55,974 bases of DNA from an uncultured Pseudomonadota bacterium. GTDB taxonomy: Bacteria > Pseudomonadota > Alphaproteobacteria > RF32 > CAG-239. The stretch covers positions 19,990 through 75,963 of the forward strand of contig CADBEI010000001.1 of NCBI GenBank assembly GCA_902793695.1, given 5' to 3'. Below are positions 8,283 through 16,291 of this stretch, in pieces. Position numbers and translations under genes: made by a program. How positions within the stretch are numbered: position 1 is the stretch's first letter; every line of letters begins with the position of its first letter. The notes below the pieces were generated by a model. That model was not told the DNA's origin. It was given only the letters and a program-made list of their open reading frames with translations, and searched no databases.

Positions 8283-8400
8283 TAATTGTGCTGTTTAAAA
8301 GTAACACTTGTATATATTCAAACTGCTTATATTCATCATAATTTTCAGTCCGATAATCGCAAAGTATCGCGCACCAGTAATAAAAAAAGAGCACCCGCAG

Positions 8401-8450
8401 TGAACTGTGCCCCGAAAGTTGGACAATAAAAAAGTCCCGAGGGCAGTTCA
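8401..8450. mobile_element. IS3-family (IS150-type) terminal sequence remnant
   Basis: TGAACTGTGCCCCGAAAGTTGGAC (split: TGAACTGTGCCCC at 8401-8413, GAAAGTTGGAC at 8414-8424) follows the TGxACTGxxCCC...GTTGGAC pattern of IS150-group ends. Nine bases later GTCCCGAGGGCAGTTCA (8434-8450) resembles the opposite end in inverted orientation. No transposase lies between them, so this would be an internal-deletion scar. The right part also takes part in a terminator-like stem with 8455-8471, which is a competing explanation. Confidence 0.45.
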
Positions 8451-8472
8451 AAGTGGGGGAATTTTTTATTGG
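8420..8472 (+). terminator. tRNA-type terminator relic
   Basis: CAATAAAAAAGTCCC (8424-8438) can pair with GGGGGAATTTTTTATTGG (8455-8472), the same extended design as the two tRNA terminators, but with a 16-base loop containing GGCAGTTCA. No tRNA is recognisable upstream. It suggests that a tRNA gene here was lost. Confidence 0.5.
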
Positions 8473-8523
8473 CATATTCGGTGGTAGAGAACGAGCAACC
8501 TTTAGGTTGCGCGCGAGGATAAT

Positions 8524-8622
8524 AACAGCCTCTAAATGCTGTTTTTACCGCAAGCGGCAAAGTTTTCTTAATGAGTAAAGGAAGCGTGAGCGACTGCAAC
8601 GAATTTAGAAAACGAGTGACCG
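8524..8622 (+). repeat. tRNA-associated hairpin element, copy D
   Basis: The first hairpin is AACAGC (8524-8529)/GCTGTT (8538-8543) with loop CTCTAAAT. Compared with copies A-C the stem CAAC/GTTG has become CAGC/GCTG, a paired A-T to G-C change. The second stem is GTTTTCT/AGAAAAC as in copy A. The tail GAACGAATTTAG and ACGAGTGACCG ends at 8622, next to the VirB8-like stop codon. A GCAACC/GGTTGC hairpin lies just upstream. Confidence 0.75.
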
Positions 8623-8625
8623 CCT

Positions 8626-9402
8626 TTAAAACATCATCATATTGTATTTCAGGTTGTGCGGAACTTCGCTTTCGCCGCCGTGCGCATCGCCCAAATACGA
8701 CAACGTATAGCTGTACACCAAAAATCCATACGGATTCAAAATCCGGTCTTCCGGTCGTTTAAAGCGCAAACCTCCGTCATAACCCACACGCAACGTAGCG
8801 CGCCACAAATCGACTTTCGGTGTTGGATTATCGCGGGTAATATCATAGGTTTTGAATTGTACCATCCACATAGAAAGCGTAACGTGCTTGGTCCAAATAA
8901 TCTCGACATAGCGTTGCAAACCCAGTTTTTTGAATTGTTCATCGGCCGTTTTCACATCTTTTTCGGTAAATTCATTAAAAATTGCATTCGTCGAATACCA
9001 ATCAAGAATCGAGTTTTTCCCCCATCTTTCTTTTAATTCGGCATAATCCTCGGTAATGGTATAACGCAGCATTATATAATCGCGGATATACTGTTCAGCA
9101 ATCAAATCGCTGGCAAAATAAGGCCTTTCGTCTTTTTCCATCAATTCCAGTTGGCTGGTGTTGTTGTTGATGCGATAAAGTTGCGGCTCAACGTGGTAGC
9201 TCGGCAAAATCAAATATATAATACACGACAGCACCATATTAAAACAAATACTCAAACAGGTAACAATTACCAAAAAACGCGATGTCCACAAATAGCGTCT
9301 TTCCGGAAAAGCGTCGACGTGCACCCGCTCCGGAAAATATCCCAAGACGTCCGGCGATTCTTTTTCTCTGTATTTAAATAATGTGCCTAATATCGAAACC
9401 AT
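8626..9402 (-). CDS. VirB8-like inner-membrane protein
   Basis: A 258-residue protein with a cytoplasmic N terminus, one membrane segment (about residues 40-65) and a periplasmic NTF2-like domain. The order EPQLYRINNNTSQL, then AEQYIRDYIMLRYTITEDY, then a strand-rich region, and LNPYGFLVYSY near the end (NPxGF in VirB8) fits VirB8/IcmL assembly factors of type IV secretion systems. No other secretion genes are in the window, so it is an orphan or part of a scattered system. ATG 9402 is preferred to the TTG at 9420 because GAGG lies about twelve bases before it. It is divergent from the lipoprotein gene at 9521. Confidence 0.65.
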   Translation of the reverse strand: MVSILGTLFKYREKESPDVLGYFPERVHVDAFPERRYLWTSRFLVIVTCLSICFNMVLSCIIYLILPSYHVEPQLYRINNNTSQLELMEKDERPYFASDLIAEQYIRDYIMLRYTITEDYAELKERWGKNSILDWYSTNAIFNEFTEKDVKTADEQFKKLGLQRYVEIIWTKHVTLSMWMVQFKTYDITRDNPTPKVDLWRATLRVGYDGGLRFKRPEDRILNPYGFLVYSYTLSYLGDAHGGESEVPHNLKYNMMMF

Positions 9403-9520
9403 ATCAAATTTTAACCTCAATTTTACATTTATATCATATATTAAAAGAAAAAGTGTAATAAAATGTTAATTTTTAACGGTTATTATAACTCAAGACGATT
9501 CATAAGTAAAGGACAGAAAC

Positions 9521-11449
9521 ATGAAAAAGTTGCTATGCTTGATGATTTGCGCGCTGAGCGTTGTTTCTTGCGCGAAAAACCAACAAAAATATTATCAGGA
9601 ACAACAGGCGCAATATATTCAACAATATATTGAACCGAACGGTCCGACCGCCGCGTATGCCGAAAATTGGGACACAGCTATCCGCTTTGATGCCGATATG
9701 CAAAACATGTATGCCCAGTCTCCGACCATTATTGACAAGCCGCTTGATATGTATATGACAATGGCACTTGCCCTTAAATATAACTATACCGGACGGATGA
9801 TGCGCTATCAGGAAAGCTTGGCAAAAGCCGGTCATGCCGCTTATTCCGCTTTGCCGGAAATCGTTTCAAACGCCGGATATATCAACACCAACTACACCGA
9901 CACAAGTCCTGATTTGAAAGTTGCTTGGAATATTTTGGATATATCCACCTTGTACTTTATGAATTCCGATCCGATGTTACAACAGAGCGTTGCCGCCGAA
10001 GAAAGCCGCAAAGTTATTCAAAATATTTTGCAGGAGGCGCGCGTTTTATATTGGAAAGCCCTGACCGCACAACGCTTGTTACCGGTTTTGGATGAAACCA
10101 TCGAACATATTACGCTCGACGTTGACGAGATGAATGCTCACGCCAAAGAATTAGCTGCCGAGGGCAAAAATCCGGAAACAGCTGATTTAATCAAAAAACG
10201 TAAGTATATGGAAGCCGTGCAAAAACTTTCCACTCTCAAACGTGATATGGAAACCGCGCACGAACGTTTGGCCTCGCTTATGGGCTTGCATCCGCAAACT
10301 CAATTCTCTTTGGCCGGCAAAGAATACGGTAACTTCTCGCTGCCGGAAATTAAATCTAACCTCTCGCAACTCGAATGGTTGGCTCTGACCAATCGTCCGG
10401 AGCTTAAGGTTCACGATTTACTGACTTCGGCTGACGATTTGGATTTGATTATCAGTTCGTTCCGTGCCGATAACGGCAGTGACTATATGAGCAATCAAAC
10501 TCAATATAATCAGCAGTGGTGCTCTGCCGCCAAAGAAATTTCCATGTCGGTTTATGAAGACGGTCGCACCGGCAAAACACACACCATTGAAGATTTACGC
10601 CGTCAGCGCATGACTTCGCTGGTATTAAATCAGGTGTATATCGCTTGGGCGCGTTATTCTTCGGCTATGGAAGACTATCAAATTGCTATGGAAATCGCCG
10701 GCACTTCGGAAAATATTGCCGAAGACATCGTTTCTGCCAAAGGTACGCATGCCGAAAAGAGTTTAATCGAAGCAGCTCGTGCGATTGCCGACGAAACCAA
10801 AGCTTCTCTGGCTTATGTTGATTTCCAAGATGCGCTCGGTTCGCTGTATGCCACCATCGGTTTAGATGCGGTTCCGTATTATATGTTAAACGAATCGCCG
10901 TCGCGAATCGCCGTGGCTTTGCGTGACACGCTCGAAAAATGGAAAGACGGCGAATTTGTACCGGAAAGCCGTCCGTATTTATTGGATATCCCTGCTCACC
11001 GTCCGCCGGTTAACCTTACCAATGAAGCGGCTTTGCCGGATGTAACTTACGGCACAGGTGAGAGAATCAAGATAGAAGTTCCGGATTCGGCCTTTGCCAA
11101 GATGGGCTGGGACAGCAAAGATATCCAGACCAAAGCCGGTTCGATAGACGATACATCTCTGCCGAAGTGGTTAAAGTATAACGACGCCTCACGCGTGTTT
11201 GAAGGCTTGGCAATGCCGGGAGACGACGGGGTATATCCGATTAAGATTTATGCCATGGATAAAGAAAGCAATATCGCTTACTTAACCTTTACATTGACCA
11301 TTATTGACAATTATGTTCCGTCGATTAATGTCCGCGGCCTTAACCGCCAGCGCAACGCTACGGTTATGAAAAAGTGCAGCGGAGCACAATGCACCGATGA
11401 AACACTCGATGACGTACAGGTGATTATGCCGAATGTTCCGAAGCACTAA
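9521..11449 (+). CDS. TolC-like outer-membrane lipoprotein with C-terminal cadherin-like domain
   Basis: A 642-residue protein. A lipoprotein signal ends in VVSC with the lipidated cysteine at residue 17. Residues about 60-480 are largely helical with the repeat character of TolC/OEP efflux channels (for example ARVLYWKALTAQRLLPVLDE, and RLASLMGLHP in each half). Residues about 505-605 resemble a dystroglycan-type cadherin-like domain, with GERIKIEVPDSAF, LPKWLKY and GVYPIKIYAMD. A CKNxxC-like tail ends the protein. No RND or ABC pump genes are adjacent. The fusion of an export channel with an Ig-like domain is unusual. A terminator follows. Confidence 0.65.
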   Translation: MKKLLCLMICALSVVSCAKNQQKYYQEQQAQYIQQYIEPNGPTAAYAENWDTAIRFDADMQNMYAQSPTIIDKPLDMYMTMALALKYNYTGRMMRYQESLAKAGHAAYSALPEIVSNAGYINTNYTDTSPDLKVAWNILDISTLYFMNSDPMLQQSVAAEESRKVIQNILQEARVLYWKALTAQRLLPVLDETIEHITLDVDEMNAHAKELAAEGKNPETADLIKKRKYMEAVQKLSTLKRDMETAHERLASLMGLHPQTQFSLAGKEYGNFSLPEIKSNLSQLEWLALTNRPELKVHDLLTSADDLDLIISSFRADNGSDYMSNQTQYNQQWCSAAKEISMSVYEDGRTGKTHTIEDLRRQRMTSLVLNQVYIAWARYSSAMEDYQIAMEIAGTSENIAEDIVSAKGTHAEKSLIEAARAIADETKASLAYVDFQDALGSLYATIGLDAVPYYMLNESPSRIAVALRDTLEKWKDGEFVPESRPYLLDIPAHRPPVNLTNEAALPDVTYGTGERIKIEVPDSAFAKMGWDSKDIQTKAGSIDDTSLPKWLKYNDASRVFEGLAMPGDDGVYPIKIYAMDKESNIAYLTFTLTIIDNYVPSINVRGLNRQRNATVMKKCSGAQCTDETLDDVQVIMPNVPKH

Positions 11450-11470
11450 TCACAGCTCTACATAATATTT

Positions 11471-11500
11471 AAAAGAGTCGGTTTTTGCCGGCTCTTTTTT
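11471..11500 (+). terminator. Terminator of the TolC-like gene
   Basis: GAGTCGG (11475-11481)/CCGGCTC (11488-11494), with one G-T pair, is followed by TTTTTT. It lies 25 bases past the stop codon. Confidence 0.85.
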
Positions 11501-11973
11501 GTTATTTTTTGATTATATATTTTTTTATTACACAGAATCGTTTTTTTAAGAAAAATCGCATTTACCGTTTATGTTTCTTAGAAGATACCGTTAATTATTA
11601 ATCTTTATTAAAATTTTTCATCATTAAATTCAAATAGATACCCGCAACACATTGTTATTATATATAAGAAATCGATTTTTTCGCTTCTGCGCTCGTTAAT
11701 AACTTTATCCACTTGTGCATAAAATAATATATTTTTTTTTATTACGAAAATATAGGCAGTTACCATTAATTTTCCCTCTTTGAGCGAAATTTTATAAAAA
11801 AAAATTCTTGTTACATAATTTTATTTTTTGCAAAATCGTTTTCATGATGATTGTAGCAATATTGCTCTCAAAAAATCCGATTATAACACAATATATTGTT
11901 ATTTAACTTTTAATTAAACTATATATAGTAGTCTGCGAAAAGTTAAATAACTGACTTAGGGAGAATAAAAAAA
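11501..11973 (+). promoter_or_regulatory. AT-rich control region of nrdD with DnaA-box pair and NrdR-box pair
   Basis: This 470-base gap has no credible ORF. TTATCCACTTGTGCATAA (11705-11722) holds two opposed DnaA-box-like 9-mers, one of which fits TTATNCACA exactly. Two perfect 12-bp palindromes, ACAATATATTGT (11888-11899) and ACTATATATAGT (11918-11929), have centres 30 bp apart, as expected for a NrdR-box pair. TTAA-N7-TTAA (11903-11917), the CtrA half-site pattern, lies between them but could arise by chance in this AT-rich sequence. GGGAG precedes the nrdD ATG. Confidence 0.6.
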
Positions 11974-14073
11974 ATGGCCGAAGTGTACGAAATGAACACG
12001 AATAATATACACACCAACATTAAACACGTTACCAAACGTGACGGAACGCTGGCAGACTTTGACGGCAGCAAAATTTATAACGCTATTTTGAAAGCAGGCA
12101 CCACCACCGGCGAGTTCGGCGAAGCTGATGCTTGGCTTTTGACTGCACAGGTAATGAAAGTTGCCAACTATAAATTTGCCGAAACGGTACCGACCATCGA
12201 ACAGATTCAAGATATCGTCGAGCAGGCGCTGATTTCTTCAAACTACACCGCCACCGCTAAAGCTTATATTTTGTATCGTGACCAACGCACTCGTGCCCGT
12301 ACCGATCACAAAGTTATGGTTGATGTTGAAAGTTCGATTAACGAATATTTGGAAAGACTCGATTGGCGCGTAAATGCCAATGCCAACCAAGGCTATTCCA
12401 ACGGCGGCCTGATTTTGAATGTTTCCGGTAAAGTTACGGCCAACTACTGGCTGAGCCATGTTTATCCGGCAGAAGTCGGCGAAGCCCATCGCAGCGGCGA
12501 TATTCATATTCACGATTTGGATATGTTGGCTGCTTATTGCGCCGGTTGGTCTTTGAAAAATTTATTAAAAGAAGGCTTCAACGGTGTTCGCGGCAAAGCT
12601 GAAGCCAACCCGCCGAAGCACTTATCGGCCGCGACCGGTCAGATGGTTAACTTTATGGGCACATTGCAAAACGAATGGGCCGGTGCACAAGCATTTTCTT
12701 CGGTTGATACTTATTTGGCTCCGTACATCAGAAAAGACAATCTGTCGTATGCCGAAGTTAAACAATGTATGCAAGAATTGGTATATAACCTGAACGTACC
12801 GTCTCGTTGGGGCTCGCAAACACCGTTTACCAACTTTACGTTTGACTGGGTATGTCCGGAAGATTTGCGTGACCAACACCCGTATATCGGCGGTCACATT
12901 GCCGGCCACGACGAAAACTTTATGCCGATTATCGAAGGTCAGGAAGAAATGCCGTTCACTTACGGTGATTTGCAAAAAGAAATGGACATGATCAACCGCG
13001 CCTATATTGAAGTAATGATGGAAGGCGACGTGATGGATCGTCCGTTTACTTTCCCGATTCCGACTTATAACATGACTCCGGATTTTCCGTGGGATGACGA
13101 AAAATCACAACTGTTGTTTGAAATGACTGCCAAATACGGTATGCCTTATTTCCAAAACTTCATCAATTCCGTATTGAAACCGGGGCAGATTCGCTCGATG
13201 TGCTGCCGCTTGCAACTCGACTTACGTGAACTTTTGGCACGCGGTAACGGCTTATTCGGTTCGGCCGAACAAACCGGTTCCATCGGCGTTGTTACCTTTA
13301 ACTGCGCACGTTTGGGCTATGTATACAAAGGCAACGAAGCCGGCTTATTCGGTCGCGTAGACGAGCTTTTGAATATTGCCCGCACCTCACTTGAGATTAA
13401 GCGCAAAACCATTCAGCGTCTGATTGATAACGGTTTGTATCCGTACACCAAGCGCTATTTGGGCACACTGCGTAATCACTTCTCGACCATCGGTGTTAAC
13501 GGCATCAACGAAATGATTCGTAACTTCACCAACGACGAGCACCATATTGCCGACGAATGGGGTAAGGCTTTTGCCGAAAAATTCTTGGATTATATTCGTG
13601 CCAAACTGATTAAGATTCAAGAAGAAACCGGACATATGTATAACCTCGAAGCCACTCCGGCCGAAAGCGCCACCTATCGTTTTGCGCGTGAAGATAAAAA
13701 ACGTTTCCCTGGCATTATTCAAGCCGGCACCGAAGAAAATCCGTATTATACCAACTCTTCGCAGTTGCCGGTGGGCTATACCGATGATCCGTTCGAAGCA
13801 CTTGATTTGCAAGCAACTCTGCAATCCAAATACACCGGCGGCACCGTATTGCACCTCTATATGAGCCAAAGAATTTCTTCGGCAAAGGTTTGCGGCGAAC
13901 TGATTAAAAAGGTTCTGACCAATTACCGCTTGCCGTATATTACCATAACTCCGACTTTCTCGATTTGTCCGAAACACGGCTATTTGGCCGGCGAGCACAA
14001 ATTCTGCCCGAAATGCGACGAAGAAAAGAAAGCCGCCAAGATGAAAGCTTTTAAGGCAAGTAACGTTGCTTAA
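11974..14073 (+). CDS. nrdD: Anaerobic (class III) ribonucleoside-triphosphate reductase, large part lacking the glycyl-radical loop
   Basis: A 699-residue enzyme making deoxyribonucleotides without oxygen. An N-terminal ATP-cone begins at KRDGTLADFDGSKIYNAI (about 19-105). The catalytic barrel follows, with the cysteine pair in RSMCCRLQLDLREL (C410/C411) and the conserved GLFGSAEQTGSIGVVTFN. The C terminus has the zinc site CPKH...CPKC (C665, H668, C678, C681). A normal NrdD continues from there into the RxxGYxRPV glycyl-radical loop. This one stops after EEKKAAKMKAFKASNVA, and the loop is encoded by the next gene. The two genes are in different frames, 56 bases apart, so this is a split and not a single frameshift. 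Confidence 0.95.
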   Translation: MAEVYEMNTNNIHTNIKHVTKRDGTLADFDGSKIYNAILKAGTTTGEFGEADAWLLTAQVMKVANYKFAETVPTIEQIQDIVEQALISSNYTATAKAYILYRDQRTRARTDHKVMVDVESSINEYLERLDWRVNANANQGYSNGGLILNVSGKVTANYWLSHVYPAEVGEAHRSGDIHIHDLDMLAAYCAGWSLKNLLKEGFNGVRGKAEANPPKHLSAATGQMVNFMGTLQNEWAGAQAFSSVDTYLAPYIRKDNLSYAEVKQCMQELVYNLNVPSRWGSQTPFTNFTFDWVCPEDLRDQHPYIGGHIAGHDENFMPIIEGQEEMPFTYGDLQKEMDMINRAYIEVMMEGDVMDRPFTFPIPTYNMTPDFPWDDEKSQLLFEMTAKYGMPYFQNFINSVLKPGQIRSMCCRLQLDLRELLARGNGLFGSAEQTGSIGVVTFNCARLGYVYKGNEAGLFGRVDELLNIARTSLEIKRKTIQRLIDNGLYPYTKRYLGTLRNHFSTIGVNGINEMIRNFTNDEHHIADEWGKAFAEKFLDYIRAKLIKIQEETGHMYNLEATPAESATYRFAREDKKRFPGIIQAGTEENPYYTNSSQLPVGYTDDPFEALDLQATLQSKYTGGTVLHLYMSQRISSAKVCGELIKKVLTNYRLPYITITPTFSICPKHGYLAGEHKFCPKCDEEKKAAKMKAFKASNVA

Positions 14074-14129
14074 AAAAGCGAGAAAAACAGAATAATAAAC
14101 ACTTTAACCAAACACTTAGGAGAATATAA

Positions 14130-14348
14130 ATGACAAACACCATTAATTTTGAAGACATTGCTTTAACCGACGCCGAGAGACAACCTTGTGAAATTTGGAC
14201 TCGTGTGATGGGTTATCACCGTCCGGTTTCCGAATTCAACAAAGGTAAAAAATCGGAATACTATTCTCGTAAGTGTTTTGTGGAAGAAAAAGCTGTTATG
14301 CATTTGAGTCTGGAAGGCTCTTGCGGTTGCCAAATGGCCGCCGAATAA
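14130..14348 (+). CDS. Stand-alone glycyl-radical domain of class III ribonucleotide reductase
   Basis: A 72-residue protein containing PCEIWTRVMGYHRPVSEF (residues 19-36) and NKGKKSEYYSRKCF. This is the C-terminal glycyl-radical loop of NrdD (RVxGYxRPVxxFNxGKxxE), with the radical glycine at G28. It has its own TAGGAG ribosome binding site and about 20 residues (MTNTINFEDIALTDAERQ) not seen in fused NrdD. The tail is SLEGSCGCQMAAE. It presumably docks on the 699-residue subunit and is activated by NrdG, much as GrcA/YfiD supplies a radical domain to pyruvate formate-lyase. The function in trans is inferred. Confidence 0.88.
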   Translation: MTNTINFEDIALTDAERQPCEIWTRVMGYHRPVSEFNKGKKSEYYSRKCFVEEKAVMHLSLEGSCGCQMAAE

Positions 14349-14414
14349 TTTTCGTTTCGGCTTGAGATAAAGGGAGGATTGCCATAATTCTCCCTTTTTT
14401 GAAAGGATAAATAA

Positions 14415-15122
14415 ATGGGGCAAGATTTAATCAGAATCGGTGATATTGAAAAATTCAGTTTGGTTGATATGCCGTCCAAAATAGCCGTTGTTGTATTTAT
14501 GCAGGGTTGTCCGTGGCGCTGCCCGTTTTGCTATAATCAGTCGTTACAGAATCCGAACGGTGAAACCGAGGCCGAGTGGGAACATCTGACACACCTGCTG
14601 GAGCATCGCAAGGGAATGGTTGATGCCGTTGTCTTTTCCGGTGGCGAACCGCTGTTGCAAAGTAATTTGCCGCAAGCCATGGATGAAGTAAAGGCTATGG
14701 GATTTGAAATCGGCCTGCATACCGGCGGCTATAATCCGGAAGCGTTTGCCAAAGTTGTCAATAAAGTGATTTGGGTGGGATTCGATATCAAGGCTCCGCT
14801 TAATGCCGAGCATTACAAACGTGCCACCGGCGGCATCGCTGACGTGGAAAAAATCAAACAAAGTCTTGATATGCTGATTAAAAGCGGTAAGCATTTTGAG
14901 TGCCGCACCACCTGTGACCCGCGGCTGTTGGATATTGCTGATATATACACTATTGCCGATGAACTGTCCGCGCTCGGAGTGAAAGAGTATTATATTCAGA
15001 AATACCGCCCGATTCCGAGCGACACCACCACACAAGAAAGCGATTGTGATAAGTTCTTTAAGGATGAAAAATTGCTCGCTTATCTGCGCTCTAAATTTGT
15101 GACTTTTGATGCGAGAAAATAA
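14415..15122 (+). CDS. nrdG: Anaerobic RNR-activating radical SAM protein
   Basis: A 235-residue radical SAM enzyme that installs the glycyl radical on class III RNR. The cluster motif is C32-x3-C36-x2-C39 in GCPWRCPFCYN. The SAM-binding GGEPLLQ and later barrel strands (FDIKAPL) are present. Length and sequence fit the longer NrdG subtype (about 230 residues). AAAGGA precedes the ATG. It lies 66 bases after the radical-domain gene, in the order nrdD, radical domain, nrdG. The chromate transporter genes begin four bases downstream and are likely co-transcribed. Confidence 0.93.
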   Translation: MGQDLIRIGDIEKFSLVDMPSKIAVVVFMQGCPWRCPFCYNQSLQNPNGETEAEWEHLTHLLEHRKGMVDAVVFSGGEPLLQSNLPQAMDEVKAMGFEIGLHTGGYNPEAFAKVVNKVIWVGFDIKAPLNAEHYKRATGGIADVEKIKQSLDMLIKSGKHFECRTTCDPRLLDIADIYTIADELSALGVKEYYIQKYRPIPSDTTTQESDCDKFFKDEKLLAYLRSKFVTFDARK

Positions 15123-15125
15123 TAT

Positions 15126-15674
15126 ATGCCGAGCCTAGCCGAAATATTTGCAATTTTCTTTAAGATAGGTCTGCTGACCTTTGGCGGCGGCGGTGTGATG
15201 ATTGCGTGGATTCAAGAAGAATTGGTACGTAAAAAGAAATGGCTCAGTGACACCGATTTTCTTGATTTTTATGCAATCGCACAATGCACACCGGGGATTA
15301 TTGCCATTAATGTTGCCACCATGGTAGGTTTCGCCGTGCACAAAAAAGCCGGAGCGACAGTTGCCACCGCCGCGGTGATATTGCCGTCGATTATCGTTAT
15401 ATCACTGATAGCCTCGGCATTACCGAATATTACGGAAAACGAAATCGTTGTCCACGCCTTTAACGGCATCAAAGCGGCCGTGGTCGCCATTATCACCAAC
15501 GTTGCGGTCAATATGTTGCTCAACAATGTGAAAGATATGACCGGTAGAGCCATATTTGCCTTAAGTTTTTTACTGTTACTGTTGTTTGCATTATCTCCGG
15601 TAGTTATGGTTATTTTCGGATGTTGTGCCGGACTTACGGTCAAAATATTTCCGCTCAAAAAGGATAAAGCATGA
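15126..15674 (+). CDS. Chromate transporter, first half (CHR domain)
   Basis: A 182-residue membrane protein of the short-chain ChrA family. The CHR signature is visible near the N terminus (FFKIGLLTFGGGGVMIAWIQEELV), as is CTPGIIAINVATMVGF. About five to six membrane segments follow. Short CHR proteins work as pairs with opposite membrane topology; the partner overlaps by four bases. The substrate may be chromate or another anion such as sulfate, which the sequence does not settle. It lies immediately after nrdG. Confidence 0.88.
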   Translation: MPSLAEIFAIFFKIGLLTFGGGGVMIAWIQEELVRKKKWLSDTDFLDFYAIAQCTPGIIAINVATMVGFAVHKKAGATVATAAVILPSIIVISLIASALPNITENEIVVHAFNGIKAAVVAIITNVAVNMLLNNVKDMTGRAIFALSFLLLLLFALSPVVMVIFGCCAGLTVKIFPLKKDKA

Positions 15675-16189
15675 TATATTGGCTGTTGTTTTATGAATTT
15701 TTGACTATCGGCTTGGTGGCTGTAGGCGGCGGCCTGGTAACCATACCGTTCTTGGCTGAATTGAGCAATAAGTACGGCTGGTACAGTTTGGATGAGCTTA
15801 CCGATATGATTGCGGTTTCCGAAATAACGCCGGGGACAATCGGCATCAATATGGCGACCTTTGCCGGATTTCAAACTGCCGGCATTTGCGGCGGCATAAT
15901 TGCGACTCTGGGTTTGGCTCTACCGGCATTTATTATTTTGCTTTTTTTCAGTAATATTATCGTTAAATACAAGTCGAACCGTATTTTTCAGAGCATTTTG
16001 TTCGGCATACGTCCGGCGGCAATCGCTCTGATTTTGTATGCAGGTTGGGTAATCGCCAAACTGTCACTGACCGAGTGGAAAACGCAACTTTTATCGCTTA
16101 TTCTTTTGGTTTTAAGTTTTGTAATAAAAAAATCACCGCTTATCTATATTGTTATCGGGGCGGCGGCCGGAATTTTCTTTGATTTATAA
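15671..16189 (+). CDS. Chromate transporter, second half (CHR domain)
   Basis: A 172-residue partner of the preceding protein. The matching signature is FLTIGLVAVGGGLVTIPFLAEL and EITPGTIGINMATFAGFQ, followed by hydrophobic helices. The start codon overlaps the previous stop (ATGATA context at 15671), indicating translational coupling. Together the two form one functional heterodimeric exporter equivalent to a long-chain ChrA. A hairpin at about 16212-16243 (CAGAAGCGAC/GTCGTTTTCTG) may end the transcript. Confidence 0.88.
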   Translation: MIYWLLFYEFLTIGLVAVGGGLVTIPFLAELSNKYGWYSLDELTDMIAVSEITPGTIGINMATFAGFQTAGICGGIIATLGLALPAFIILLFFSNIIVKYKSNRIFQSILFGIRPAAIALILYAGWVIAKLSLTEWKTQLLSLILLVLSFVIKKSPLIYIVIGAAAGIFFDL

Positions 16190-16291
16190 ATAACACAAAC
16201 GCGAAAAAGAGACAGAAGCGACCGCAAATGTCGTTTTCTGTTGCAATTTGACGAAAAAAGTGGTAAACTTTACTCATAAGGAATGCATAAA

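Noticed and set aside
8345-8599. Minus-strand ORFs over element D
   Set aside because: Same reason: they translate the terminator and element in reverse, with no ribosome binding site.
11501-11973. Chromosomal replication origin
   Set aside because: Only one DnaA-box pair was found and none of the usual origin-flanking genes (dnaA, hemE, parAB, gidA) is nearby.
14040-14130. Simple frameshift joining nrdD to the radical-domain ORF
   Set aside because: The 56-base gap has in-frame stops and no NrdD-like coding, and the second ORF has its own ribosome binding site, so a single base error cannot restore a fused gene.
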